Assembly (NCBI GenBank): GCA_900088475.1
Contig: FLMG01001010.1
Span: forward strand, 102,588-166,587
Direction: 5' to 3'
From: Hyphochytrium catenoides
Taxonomy: Eukaryota; Sar; Hyphochytriomycetes; Hyphochytriales; Hyphochytriaceae
Length of the DNA: 64,000 nucleotides
In this document: piece by piece, positions 12,722 to 22,845 of the stretch
Layout of the letters: each line of letters begins with the position of its first letter
How positions within the stretch are numbered: position 1 is the stretch's first letter
Made by a program: the position numbers and the translations under genes
The notes under the pieces: model-generated
What the model was told of the DNA's origin: nothing
The model's input: only the letters and a program-made list of their open reading frames with translations
Database searches by the model: none

Positions 12722-15700
12722 TTACTGGGAACTTCTGAGCTCCTTCTCTTTTCTTCTAGAAAAGACAACTCCCTGACCGTCTAAGAACTTAGCAAGCTCT
12801 ACTTTTGAAATCTTGAGCTCTGTCTTCGTGCTCAGATATTGATGCACCGCATGGAGGTTTATGGGTACATGAAGGATCATCTGGTGGTAGAAAGGAGAAG
12901 CTTTGACTGCAAGTAGGAGCGGGCTTTCTTCTTCCTCTGGGAGCTGTTGTGGTTCCAATGATGATGCTGATCGGCCCACATCGGACAGGGATGAGTGAAA
13001 ACCTTGGCCTGAGCCTAAGAAAGAAGCTTAGATCGGTATCGATGACTCTTTGTCCTGATGCCGCTAGACTAGGATAGGTCGCCTGCTGTCCAGCGCCAAC
13101 TACTTTAATGTAATCCCCACATCACAAGTGAAACCTTCATCGCTCGAGGACCCTGTATCTCGACGGTCCTCGTTCTCTTTGGTTGCACCCCATCTAATTC
13201 TTACAATGTCCTTTCCCTCGGCTTAAGCATTGTTGCCGTCATAGTTCCTCTTTCCTGTTGCCCTCTTTTGTCTGGTTCCTCTTTCCTGTTGCCTTCTTTT
13301 GTCTCGACAACATCGCTATGAGCACTCCTCTAAACTTCTCTGTTCACTGCACCTCGAGGACTATCAACGACTGCAATAATGTACGGCGCTCCGCCTTACT
13401 TACTGTCGGAAAGCTCAGCTGTCCTCTGCCTAGCCGCAGGTGACTTCAGGGGAGGGGATGGAGAGCTGAGGTCCACAGTTCCGCCTGTTGGTCTTATGCC
13501 TTCCTGTCCATGGGCCTTATCTACGTTCCTTCGCTGTATTGCTCCCGTACTTCCCATCCCAGTTTCATGTTCCTGATCATTACCTCCCAGAACTAAGCTT
13601 TGTTCCCGTGCCCTTCTTCGGGCTATTATCCTGTCGACGCTGGCGATGATAGCCTCCTCATCCAGGCTATCGCTATCTTTAATAAGGCTGTGGGAGGCGC
13701 CCGAGCTGCTATCACTGTCCAGTTGGATAGGACTCGCAGCCTTAATAGCCTTCGGCTCGTCTCCTTCCCGGACAGGAGCGCACTCCGATAGCAAAGAGCA
13801 CGTCCCTTCAGCGTTTGTGCCATTGGCCCCGTGATGACTAGCAGATGATTCTGATGACAGTGGCGAAGGAGTACTCGGTTTGCTATGATCAAGGGAAGAT
13901 ATTCTCCTGGATATCCTCTCCCTTAGCGAAGGCGTTGAGGGGTCATCATCATCAGAAGATGAGGAGGGCGAACCGGAAAGCCCTTCTTGCCTTCCGTCGT
14001 CTTTCCCTGAGTTTGAGACCAGTGGTGGCGCGGGAGAAACAGACTCAGCAATGGACGAACACTGTGGAGCCAATTCACGACGGTGGGTCATTGGATTGTC
14101 CGTGGCAGGTGTTTGAAGGGATAGGTTCCTGCTTTTTTCTGGACCTGGACTCTCAACCAACACAAACGCAGAGCCAGTTGAAGTTGACGAATCGCTATCT
14201 GATTCTGTCCTGCGCCCATGACTTCTGTCATCTATGTGACTGTCAGTCGTTCGTCCTAAGGTTTGCCTATTGAGGACGTTTCTCTGAAGCTCTTGGTATA
14301 ACTCGTTGGCAGTACACCCAGAAGAAATGGACGGAGATAAGGATCGAGAGGCCAAGGAAGGGAGAGTTGCACTTTGCAGTGCCTCAGTGAGGAAGGAAGA
14401 CTGCGTAAGGTCCTCGGTATCTGAATTGTTCGAGGAAGTAGTAGAGGACGACGAGGTAGCGGAGAAAGTAGCTAACCCCCAAAGGGAGAGCTTCTTGCTC
14501 TTCCTGGACTTTAGTGAGGGTATCGAAGGCCTTAGACTGTCCGAGGCTTCTGCTTTCCACCAGGTGCAGAGAGCAAGAGGGGATAAGGCGGATATATAGG
14601 GGTTAGATTGAACTTTTTGTCCAAAAACTTGAACGACAATAACATCAGGGCAACCTGAGAAGCAAAGTATCAAGTTCAAAGCAAGCGAGCCAGGACGTAC
14701 GCAGACCTAAGGCGATGTAAACTTCCAAAAGAATGAGAAGTGCTGGATTATTACCATCATCTTCTAAGGCCGAAGGTCGCTGACTCGGGTCTATTTCAGA
14801 AGGGATGGCGGCCGCGGCTGCGGTTGATAACGAATTCGGAAAGCTAGGGAGTCCCACTGGCGTGGCGTTGAGCATCACGATCGACTGCTAAGCTTGTATC
14901 CGACTTTCTTACCTTCGACTGGTCCTGAGGATTCTATCTCTTCAACATGTTCCTTGTTGTCCTTCTCCTCTGCGATGTCATCTGCAGGTGGCTGTTTGGC
15001 TCTCTTCGATGGAGGCATGTCCGGAAATATATCGCTCAGGACCTGTTAAAAGTGATATAAGTGCCTTATCTGGTATGAAGCGAAGCGTAAGCGAGGACTG
15101 ACACGATTGTGGAGAAAGGCGGGTTGGTCGTGTGGGCTCTAGAAGAAGAAAGAGTGACCAGATTATAGGTTACCCGTTCAACATCCAACGGTCCCTGCTC
15201 TTCAGGGGGTATAATTTTGGAGCTTTGCTGTCGGAAACGAAGCAGGAACGTCTTCTTCTCCATTGCCTGGGTCTTCTCAAGTTCCTTCAAGCGACTCTTC
15301 ATCACAGTTCGCCGGCCCTACATACGGCAAGTAGAGATATGAGCTATTCGCTGCGATAGAAGGAATCAAGCCCTAGCTAAGTTACACGAAACGTACTAAA
15401 TATCTAAGGTAACAAAAGAAAGCAAGGAAGACAAGAGACCTCTAGCTCTGCCATAAGCCGATCCAGCTTCCTCAGCTCCCCTCTGAGCTCCTTTAAGCCC
15501 AAGCTTTGGATGTCCACTTCGCACAACGTTGGAAGCATTCCCTGCGAACCCGTCGCCGCTCCTGTCGCAGCCTCCCTTTTTTGTTTTCTTTCGCGTGACT
15601 TCTTTGCCGGCGATGGCTTCTGCAGGGACTTTGACAAAGCTAACGCAAGCTGTAGTTCCTCTTGCTCCACTGTTTTGGGGGGACCACGAACTGCTTTCCT

Positions 15701-17444
15701 CTTCTTGTTATGCGCAGTCGAGTGACCAGACGGAGTGGCTGCGGGCGGAAAGAGCCTAGAAATCAAGAGTTAGAATGAGCCAACAAAACGGATGCATTGT
15801 GTCCTAGTTTGCAAAGGAGTCGGTCAATGTAGTAGAACGAACTACGACAGTCGGAACGATTAGTACTGACGATGAACTGCCTCCTATGAGAGCCAAAGAG
15901 AGGGTGAAACAAAACAAGTCAGACCGTGGTATAGGTCCCAGCGTAGGGGCGAAGTCCAAATCGTCTTCGGTAGTTTTTAGGGCCATCTTAGAGTCTTTGG
16001 ACGGCCCTTTATCTTCTTTTCCATGTCCGTCAAAGGCTCCTCGAAAGAGCTCTTTAACAGCAGACCCATCTTTCTTCCTTTCATCCTTGCGAGTATTGCT
16101 GTCCGCAGACAGTCCCTCGGCGCACTGATTAATGTGCAATTGCCTCGCCTATGAGGGTAATGAGGATAGCAGTTTGCATCATTAAGAGATAGCAGGTGCT
16201 ATCAGCTAGCAGCATGAGTATGAGATAACACTATAGCGGTCACACCTACCTTCAAGTCTAAGGGAAGGTCCATAGAGCAGACGGGGCAGACCAGAACCGG
16301 TGACGAGGGTGATTTCAGACCCTGTTTGGTTTCGACCTCTGTCGAAGCTTCCTTGGATTCCGTTTCGGAATGGGTTGAGTCGCATTCATCTCTTCCATCT
16401 TCACCTTTGGAGACCCAAGCCTTGCTGACCTTGATTTCTTCCTTCAATTTGTCGTCTTCATCTCTGTTCTCTTTGGACGCCGCTGCTTTGGTGCTGCTGC
16501 CCTCATCAACATCCATGAGTTCCTCCACTCTTCCTTCTCTTTGATCCTCGCTACTGTCCACTTTCTCGGTGTCTTTGGTCCAAATCTTTCCGCTGGCGCT
16601 TTGCGCTTTCTCGTCTGTGATCAGTTCCTGGTCGCACTCTTCTCCCCTAACTCTGACTTCATTGGCGGACTCTGTGCTTACGTCTAAGCGGGTGTGTTGG
16701 TGTGACTTGGCCAGAGCTTGTAGACCTGCTTTTCGTCTCATCGACAGGTGTATCAGGGACTTTCCAATCTTGAAGGACGTTGGGAGGGGTCGTTTGCAGG
16801 ACCGGTGAGGGGCTAGACTCTCTCGCAGCTCTGTCACCAAGGTCCCGTTCCTGCTGTTAGCATCCGTGATCCGCACTGCATGGTCATGGTTCCCTTGTTC
16901 CTTCCTTTCAAAAGCTGGGTCTTCGACGTTCTCTTTGTCAGAACCGCTGTCTTTCTTTTCAACGACCAGCTGCACAGTAGCATGAATTCCAGAGATTTCC
17001 ACGTCTTTAAGAAGTCTCACGTTGCAAGTTTTACTTCTTCCAAAACGCAGACTCATTGGAGATCGGGTGCTCTGTGGGGGAAATGCCCATTGCTCTCCCG
17101 TGTGCGGGCCGGTCCTCACAGCGACGAGAAGTTCGAGTTCGTTAGAGTCGCTGAGCAGCTCATTAGTAAATGATGGGCACTGCGCGGAAGACCTGCAGGT
17201 GCTTCCATTGGAGGATTGTGAGTCTGTCTCCGCCTGTGAGATGCTGCTGTTGCTGTCTGTGGCTAGTGGATCTCGAAGTGGAAGAGCCACAGCCTCCCCT
17301 CCCAGTCTTACGCCTATGTCCTCAGCAGCAAAGTCATCTAGAGAAACAGTTGCAACCCTTTTCAGGCTCGTCTTTTGGTGGCGGGTAGGCAGCTGTAATA
17401 CTTTGCGGCGTTTCCATGACTGCTGAGATGGGATCATCTTCCAT
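12722..17444 (-). CDS. SLX4-like structure-specific endonuclease scaffold with FHA domain
   Basis: SLX4 activates the SLX1 nuclease and organises repair of branched DNA. Three regions support the call. A UBZ4 finger spans the first intron (CPVC, 13 residues, H, three residues, C; exons ending 16250 and starting 16148). A LQLALALSKSL motif lies near 15650. The C-terminal module, exon 12722-13014, has SPFYHQMILHVPINL and LAKFLDGQGVVF, matching the SLX1-binding CCD. N-terminally, the 1.2 kb first exon carries an FHA phosphothreonine domain (FGRSKTCNVRL, then SGIHATV, then DANSRNGTLV). Other exons: about 15440-15755, 15174-15317, 14913-15042, 14701-14856, 13404-14654 (Ser/Asp-rich, low complexity). 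The ATG at 17444 requires a 19-base intron near 17350; without it, the start is the ATG at 17437. The exon near 15800-15930 is unsure. Confidence 0.8.
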
Positions 17445-18410
17445 TGTCATCCCTACATAGGCCTATGCGCATACAGACTCTTCCTGGCCTGTCCGAGGCA
17501 CCTTCCGCTATCCGTAGACCACAATCAACCGCCAACTTTTCCACAGTCCCAGATGGTTACCATGACCTATCCAGCGCTAATCAAGAGCGCCTTCGCCAAT
17601 ATGAGCTTCATTGGCCAGATGGACCGCTCATCCAATCGCGCCTGAACTCTCAGATTCTATGAGTTCTCTCTGCCGGCGAGTGCTCCCAGCGTCTTGGCGC
17701 TTCACTTCTTGCCGTTCCAGGTGGCGGGAGAGCTTTCCTTTCCTCCTCTTCTACTGCAGAGTAAAAAACTTTTAAGCAGTTTTTGAAGAATTTGTAAGGT
17801 TTAATTGAGATATTATTATATTAAAAAGTAGAGAGCTTGGTGAAACATTTTCCGTGCTTTTAGAACAGGTAACTTGGAGCACAGGAAATATTCATTTTAT
17901 GTTCTTATGTATAGTTTTCAAAAAAGACTATTACACTCTCACATTCTCACACTCTTTTTATAGCTCCTGGGGGAGGTCGATAGCGGGACCATCAGAATCA
18001 TTGTTTTTCAGCGTTCAACATCTTCCTCGTCCAGGTCCAAGGCCAGCGCCATCAACAGCTTCGGCTTGTCACGGCTTGAAACGGATCAGTGTCGACCGAC
18101 AGCAGGCAGACCAAGAGCGATTGAAGAGGAGAAGAGAGGCAGATCTCACTGAATAATCTCAGGATAAGCCCTTCTTTGGCTTAGAGCATCTTTCCATGTG
18201 CGCGTTGAGGAAGCTACAACTGGAGACCCATTGAAAAGATACCTGTTGAATCTAGTGAATTCTGTGCCAGGATCTGGTTGGGGAAGGGCAAAGCGCTGAA
18301 GAAGACGACCTCAGATAGGCTCCCATTGCTCCATTGAGGAGCTTCTCACCTAACACAAACCTAGGAAGACAGAGGGGGCCAAAGCGAGGGCCTGCGACCT
18401 CAAACTACTA
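17445..18410. other. Divergent intergenic region, partly AT-rich
   Basis: This 0.97 kb separates the start of the SLX4-like gene (minus) from the rhodanese-fold gene (plus), so it should contain both promoters. Positions 17760-17835 are markedly AT-rich, with several T- and A-runs, unlike the surrounding sequence of about 50% GC. Short open frames at 17444-17662 and 17854-18156 have no recognisable features and I do not call them. Confidence 0.4.
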
Positions 18411-21400
18411 ATGTCGTCAACGGAACCTTCGCCAGGGGGAACCTCCCATAACCCTCAAGGCAGCCAACAGACCCCCGTCTCTGGTTCTTTAGTGAGTCCA
18501 TCGTCTCTCTTTGAGGCATTGCGGAGTGAGGATGCAGGCATACATCTCAAGTTGGTTAAGTGCACATCGTCGAGTTTCCTAGAGCCAGAGTATTTGCCAG
18601 ATAACATCCAAGGGCCGGCCCTTATTCCGGGATCTCTAACCACTGACCTGGACAGCTTCGTTGACATGCAAGAAGGTGCCAAATCTATTGCTTTGTATCC
18701 TCCGTCCTGTGTGGCCAGCTTTCATATGCCTCTTGCAAATTACTGGCGGCTAACTTCTTATTATTCGGATCCTGCCGTCCACAGACATTATCCCGCCGTT
18801 CTTGAGCTATGTTCGTCCTCTTTTGTTTGTATCGTATAAGGGAAACTGCTGGTCATTCTTTGCTGTTGTCCGCGCCTCATTCGGCATCCATGGACTTTTG
18901 TTCCTTCAACGGGCAATCCTTGACACTGCGCTTACCATTGACGTGCAACCAACTCTCTTCGTTCTATGTCCCATATTTCCGGGCATCATTATGCTGACAC
19001 TACACTCTTAGAGCCCTGGCTTCCCTCGCTTGAGGCAATAGAAATGCTCTTTGAGAGCTTGAATCTGGTAGAAGGGGACCGGGTGGTCTTATATGATGCT
19101 TACCAAGCACCTCTCAGGCCTAGCGGCGTCCTTTGGCACATAATCAGGGCGTATGGGTTCGACAATGTAAGAGCTACCTTGCTTTAGGATATCCGTCCAT
19201 GCTATCCTTCGTACCTCTAGCTTTTCCCCTTCCTACTCCTCAAATGTGTTTGACCTAAGGCAGTGCTAGCTCAACTCTAAGTATATGGCCCTTTCGTCAC
19301 CCGCATGAACCAATGTGCTTGGAAGGTGCGTGTCCTAGACGGTGGGCTGAAGTTGTGGCACGAGTTGGGGCTACCGCTCATCTCAGTTATGGAGAACGAG
19401 GAGCCAGAACCCGATCTTGGCGACCAGCCGGTGGAACCCAATATCAAACATGCGACAGAATGGAGAGCAAGAGTAACAGATATGCTGAGAACTCTCACGC
19501 AGGAGGAGGAAGCTGCTCCACGGGTCAAGGTCCTGATTGCCGGAAATGAGGATCTTAGGCAGGAACATAAGGGAATCTTCCATGATTATCCCTTCCTCAA
19601 GAAAGCAGTAGAAGTTATCCAGAGGTATGAAGACTCATGGTGTTTTCTCTCTGGTCCTTCCCTTCTGACCTTCCATACTGATCACCTTCTCCGTGCATCT
19701 ATCGCTCTCATCCGCCGGTGTCTGGCTTGACACTGACTCAACTATAATCTGTTGCTAATTACTTCCGCATCAGTGCGAAATTCTTTGCAGGCGAGAAATT
19801 GGCGATGCAGCACTTCAGAGCTGAGGTGGCACGGTTAGGTAAGAGACATTTGAGAGAGAAGAGAAGGAGGAAGGGAGAGTCGTGAACGGAGAGAGAGGGG
19901 GCTGCTTTGAATAATGTATGGGGTCAGCATGCGGTCCTTGCGTAAAGGAGTAAGCTTGAGAACAGAAGAGGGCAGAGGAAATTCACGAGGGTATAGTGGA
20001 TACCATTCAGGACAGAGATAAGGCCATTCTGAAGCTTGTCTGTCCATCCACTCCTTTGTAGGGGTAGGCAGTGGCAAAGTCCAACTGCTCATCGCGGCAG
20101 ACGAGCCAATAGAAGGTGCAGCTCTGCATCTGGCGCTTACTGAGCTGAGACTTTCATCGTTGCTAGCTCCCATATCCGTCAGAATGCTTAGGTAAGCTTG
20201 TGCAGTACGTCCATTGTTTTGTGCGTACTCAGGCCCCGTGAAAGCATTGTACTTGGATGAAGTCTACTTTGCCACAGTGCTTGAACTTCCTTACATATTG
20301 GATACTTTAGGCCTCTCATATCCGACTCGGTCATCTCTGTGACAACTTTACATGGCCCTTCTTACTTGTCCAAACTAGGTCTCTCTTGGAAGCAGCTACG
20401 GAACCCGATGAGATCATAATGGAAGCTGGACCGGACAACTCCTTCGATGTCTCAGAGTCTCCTACGTCCCCCTCCGGCGGTTCGGACTCTTCAACGTCCT
20501 ACGAAGAGCAATTTTTGAAGTGAGAACCTCCAGACCCACAAGTATTCTGAGTTATCTGCTTGTCCAGCACCCTACCGGCAGGCATTGCCTTTCTACGTCG
20601 TGGTTTTTTGAATTTGCTTGATATCCGAGGAACGTCATTCTCTGACGCCGCTATCTCCCTATCTTCTACAAGCTGCCTTACTGGAGAGGCATTTTCCGGC
20701 TTCTTGGACTGCCATGCCAACTAAGTTAGTCAATAGTCACTCAACGTCATGTCTTGTCACCTGTGTACAGGGAATGCCTTCGTTCTTTAAAGGATAGAAC
20801 CACTTCAAGGGACGAAAAGGAAGATGAAACTGCTGCCGATGTGAAAGACGAAAGCATTAGCCCAGATGCTTACTTCTACCTGCCCCCTTCGAGTACAAAG
20901 GAGGCGTTGATGAAGGTTTCCACTGATATCTGTGAGATGGTGTCCTTTATGCTTTCACCCCTCGGAGTTGGAGAGGTATGACATCTACTTCTGTGTTGCT
21001 GTTGCTTGGCGGCTCTGTCTCCTGTCTTGCTTACTTCACATTGCTTGGCAATCTCCGTACGTCCTTCTATTATATTGCCTGAGACTTGGTCTACTTCACT
21101 GGTCGTATCCGGGTTGTGTCTGGTGCCCGTTTTCGTCCCTCTATAGTTGTCTCTCCTTCTCCCTTGCACACTTCTATCATTGTAACGTTGCTTTCCCCTC
21201 TCTCGTATGGTACTCTATATAGGAGCAGGCGGCATCCGAATCTTCAGACCTGGAGACAATTTTCCAGTACGCAGTCGAGTCGGCATCTGAGCGGGTCTAC
21301 AAAGACCATGGAGTCAATGAGGCTCGCATGGCAATGTCAATCCATAAGTATGTTGACAAACTCGGGGACACGAAGTGTACGGTAAGAGGCAAAATTGTCG

Positions 21401-22845
21401 AGCACTCGTTCTGGAGTATGGCCTTCGCGTTTCTCCGTCCTGCTGTGGACTGGCGTTGCACATCTGTACCTCTCTTGGGGTTGGTTTAGTCCGCTTGTGG
21501 TCAACTCTTCTGGGCAGTTCCTTCTGCCCTCTGCAATCTAGCTCTAAGATAAAATACGGCCGTTAGGACCTTCTGAGGAGGGTGAGCAGCCTCATCACCA
21601 GCGTCGGAAAAATTGACCGATTTGTAGAGGTAAGGGCAACTTTCCTTATTTTGAGGGTAGCCAGACGTTACTTTTTCTTCGAAGGATATCCAGGACGTCC
21701 TCTGACAGTCGTGACCATGTTCCCTTTCCCGTCGAGCAGCTCACAAATCCGATTGATAACGAAGCCCTTGCAACAGCTATTGATGAGCTGCATCAAAGAG
21801 CCTCAGAATTCCTGAAGGAGCTTGAACTACCAGGTATGCGGGACCCGCCACTTTTCTAGCCCTTGAGAGTTAGCATATATTTTGGTCCGATATGTGTGTG
21901 AGACAGAGAGAGACAGACTGAAGAGAGAGCTCCCTACAAGTTGGTTACCTCCATAGGTGTAATAGAAGCAGTAGTCTTGAGTAACATGGTTCGCTTGCTT
22001 TGCATCCTCTATATCCGTTCTCCCTCTGTCTCCACCTCTGTTGCCTTGTCTGTGCCAACAACAGACGTGAAAAGATTCCTTACCACTCTCCTCTTCTCTG
22101 GCCTCGCACAAACGAAAACGCTGCAGATGATAAAAACACTGGTGAGGAAGCGCAATCCAGCTGGGACAATGTTTACTCGGGGGTCGCATACAGTTTGGGA
22201 TTTCGCCTCCCTAACAGGAGGAGGCGGAGGCTGCCTATTAAGGCTTTAAAAAAGAAGTTACAGAGTCTTTTTGACATCGTCGCCCCACTTTATCAGAGAT
22301 CCAAACTTTCCCACAAAGAGTTTACCGTAAGTCAATTCTCTCGTGCGCCACGCCCGTCGTCATTCTACGCTGAGAATATCAGTCTGAGCTTTCTTAATCT
22401 GTGTCGACCCTGGTGCTGCACATCCACAGCCTACTTGGCTTATCTATTGTTAAGCATCTCCCTCACGTTTTCACAGGCCTGGGTCGATGCTTCGAAAGAT
22501 CCATCGGTGAGAAGTGTTGCTGAAGAGGTGAGATCTGATCATGCATTCTCATCCCAATCTACTCGCAAATAACCTTGGCCATGCCAGACCTTGAACAAAT
22601 GGAAGATGATTCGGGAACGATTGGACAAATCAATCGTGGGGCTCACCGATCCGGCCTCGGAACATAGAAAGAGATTGGACTCAGACCTGTGTCGCCTGGT
22701 CCAGTCAATCCAGGTCCGTTGCTCTTCAGTCCTCCATGCGAATTGTGTTCGTTTCTCCATTGACAAACTGACGTTATGCTGTCTGACCTCCTTGTCTTAC
22801 TTCCTCTATGCCCTTTTTCTCCGTCACGACCGTCCTGCTATATAA
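18411..22845 (+). CDS. Rhodanese-fold (TST/MST-like) protein with long helical C-terminus
   Basis: Thirteen exons join in phase: 18411-18710, 19014-19166, 19326-19624, 19774-19838, 20062-20191, 20379-20519, 20771-20975, 21223-21381, 21567-21629, 21740-21833, 22127-22326, 22477-22527 and 22588 onward. The first 200 residues match the N-terminal, non-catalytic half of thiosulfate/mercaptopyruvate sulfurtransferases (VSPSSLFEAL, ALIPGS, VVLYDAY, VLWHIIRAYGFDN, VLDGGLKLWHELGLPL). The second, catalytic rhodanese half with its active-site Cys loop is not seen. About 450 further residues follow: charged, helical and acidic segments, a basic RRRRR patch, and a tail (SVRSVAEETLNKWK) faintly like the end of a TFIIS N-terminal domain. 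If exon 13 is read through, it stops at 22845. If it splices at 22713 (weak donor GTCCGT), it could continue into the TOM70 exons. The function is unknown. Confidence 0.65.

Noticed and set aside
13845-14273. Open frame of 142 codons on the plus strand
   Set aside because: It is antisense to the large Ser/Asp-rich exon of the SLX4-like gene, whose frame is longer and spliced in phase.
14884-14912. A 28-base intron in the SLX4-like gene
   Set aside because: It breaks the reading frame; a 57-base intron ending at 14857 with acceptor CCAG restores it and is preferred.
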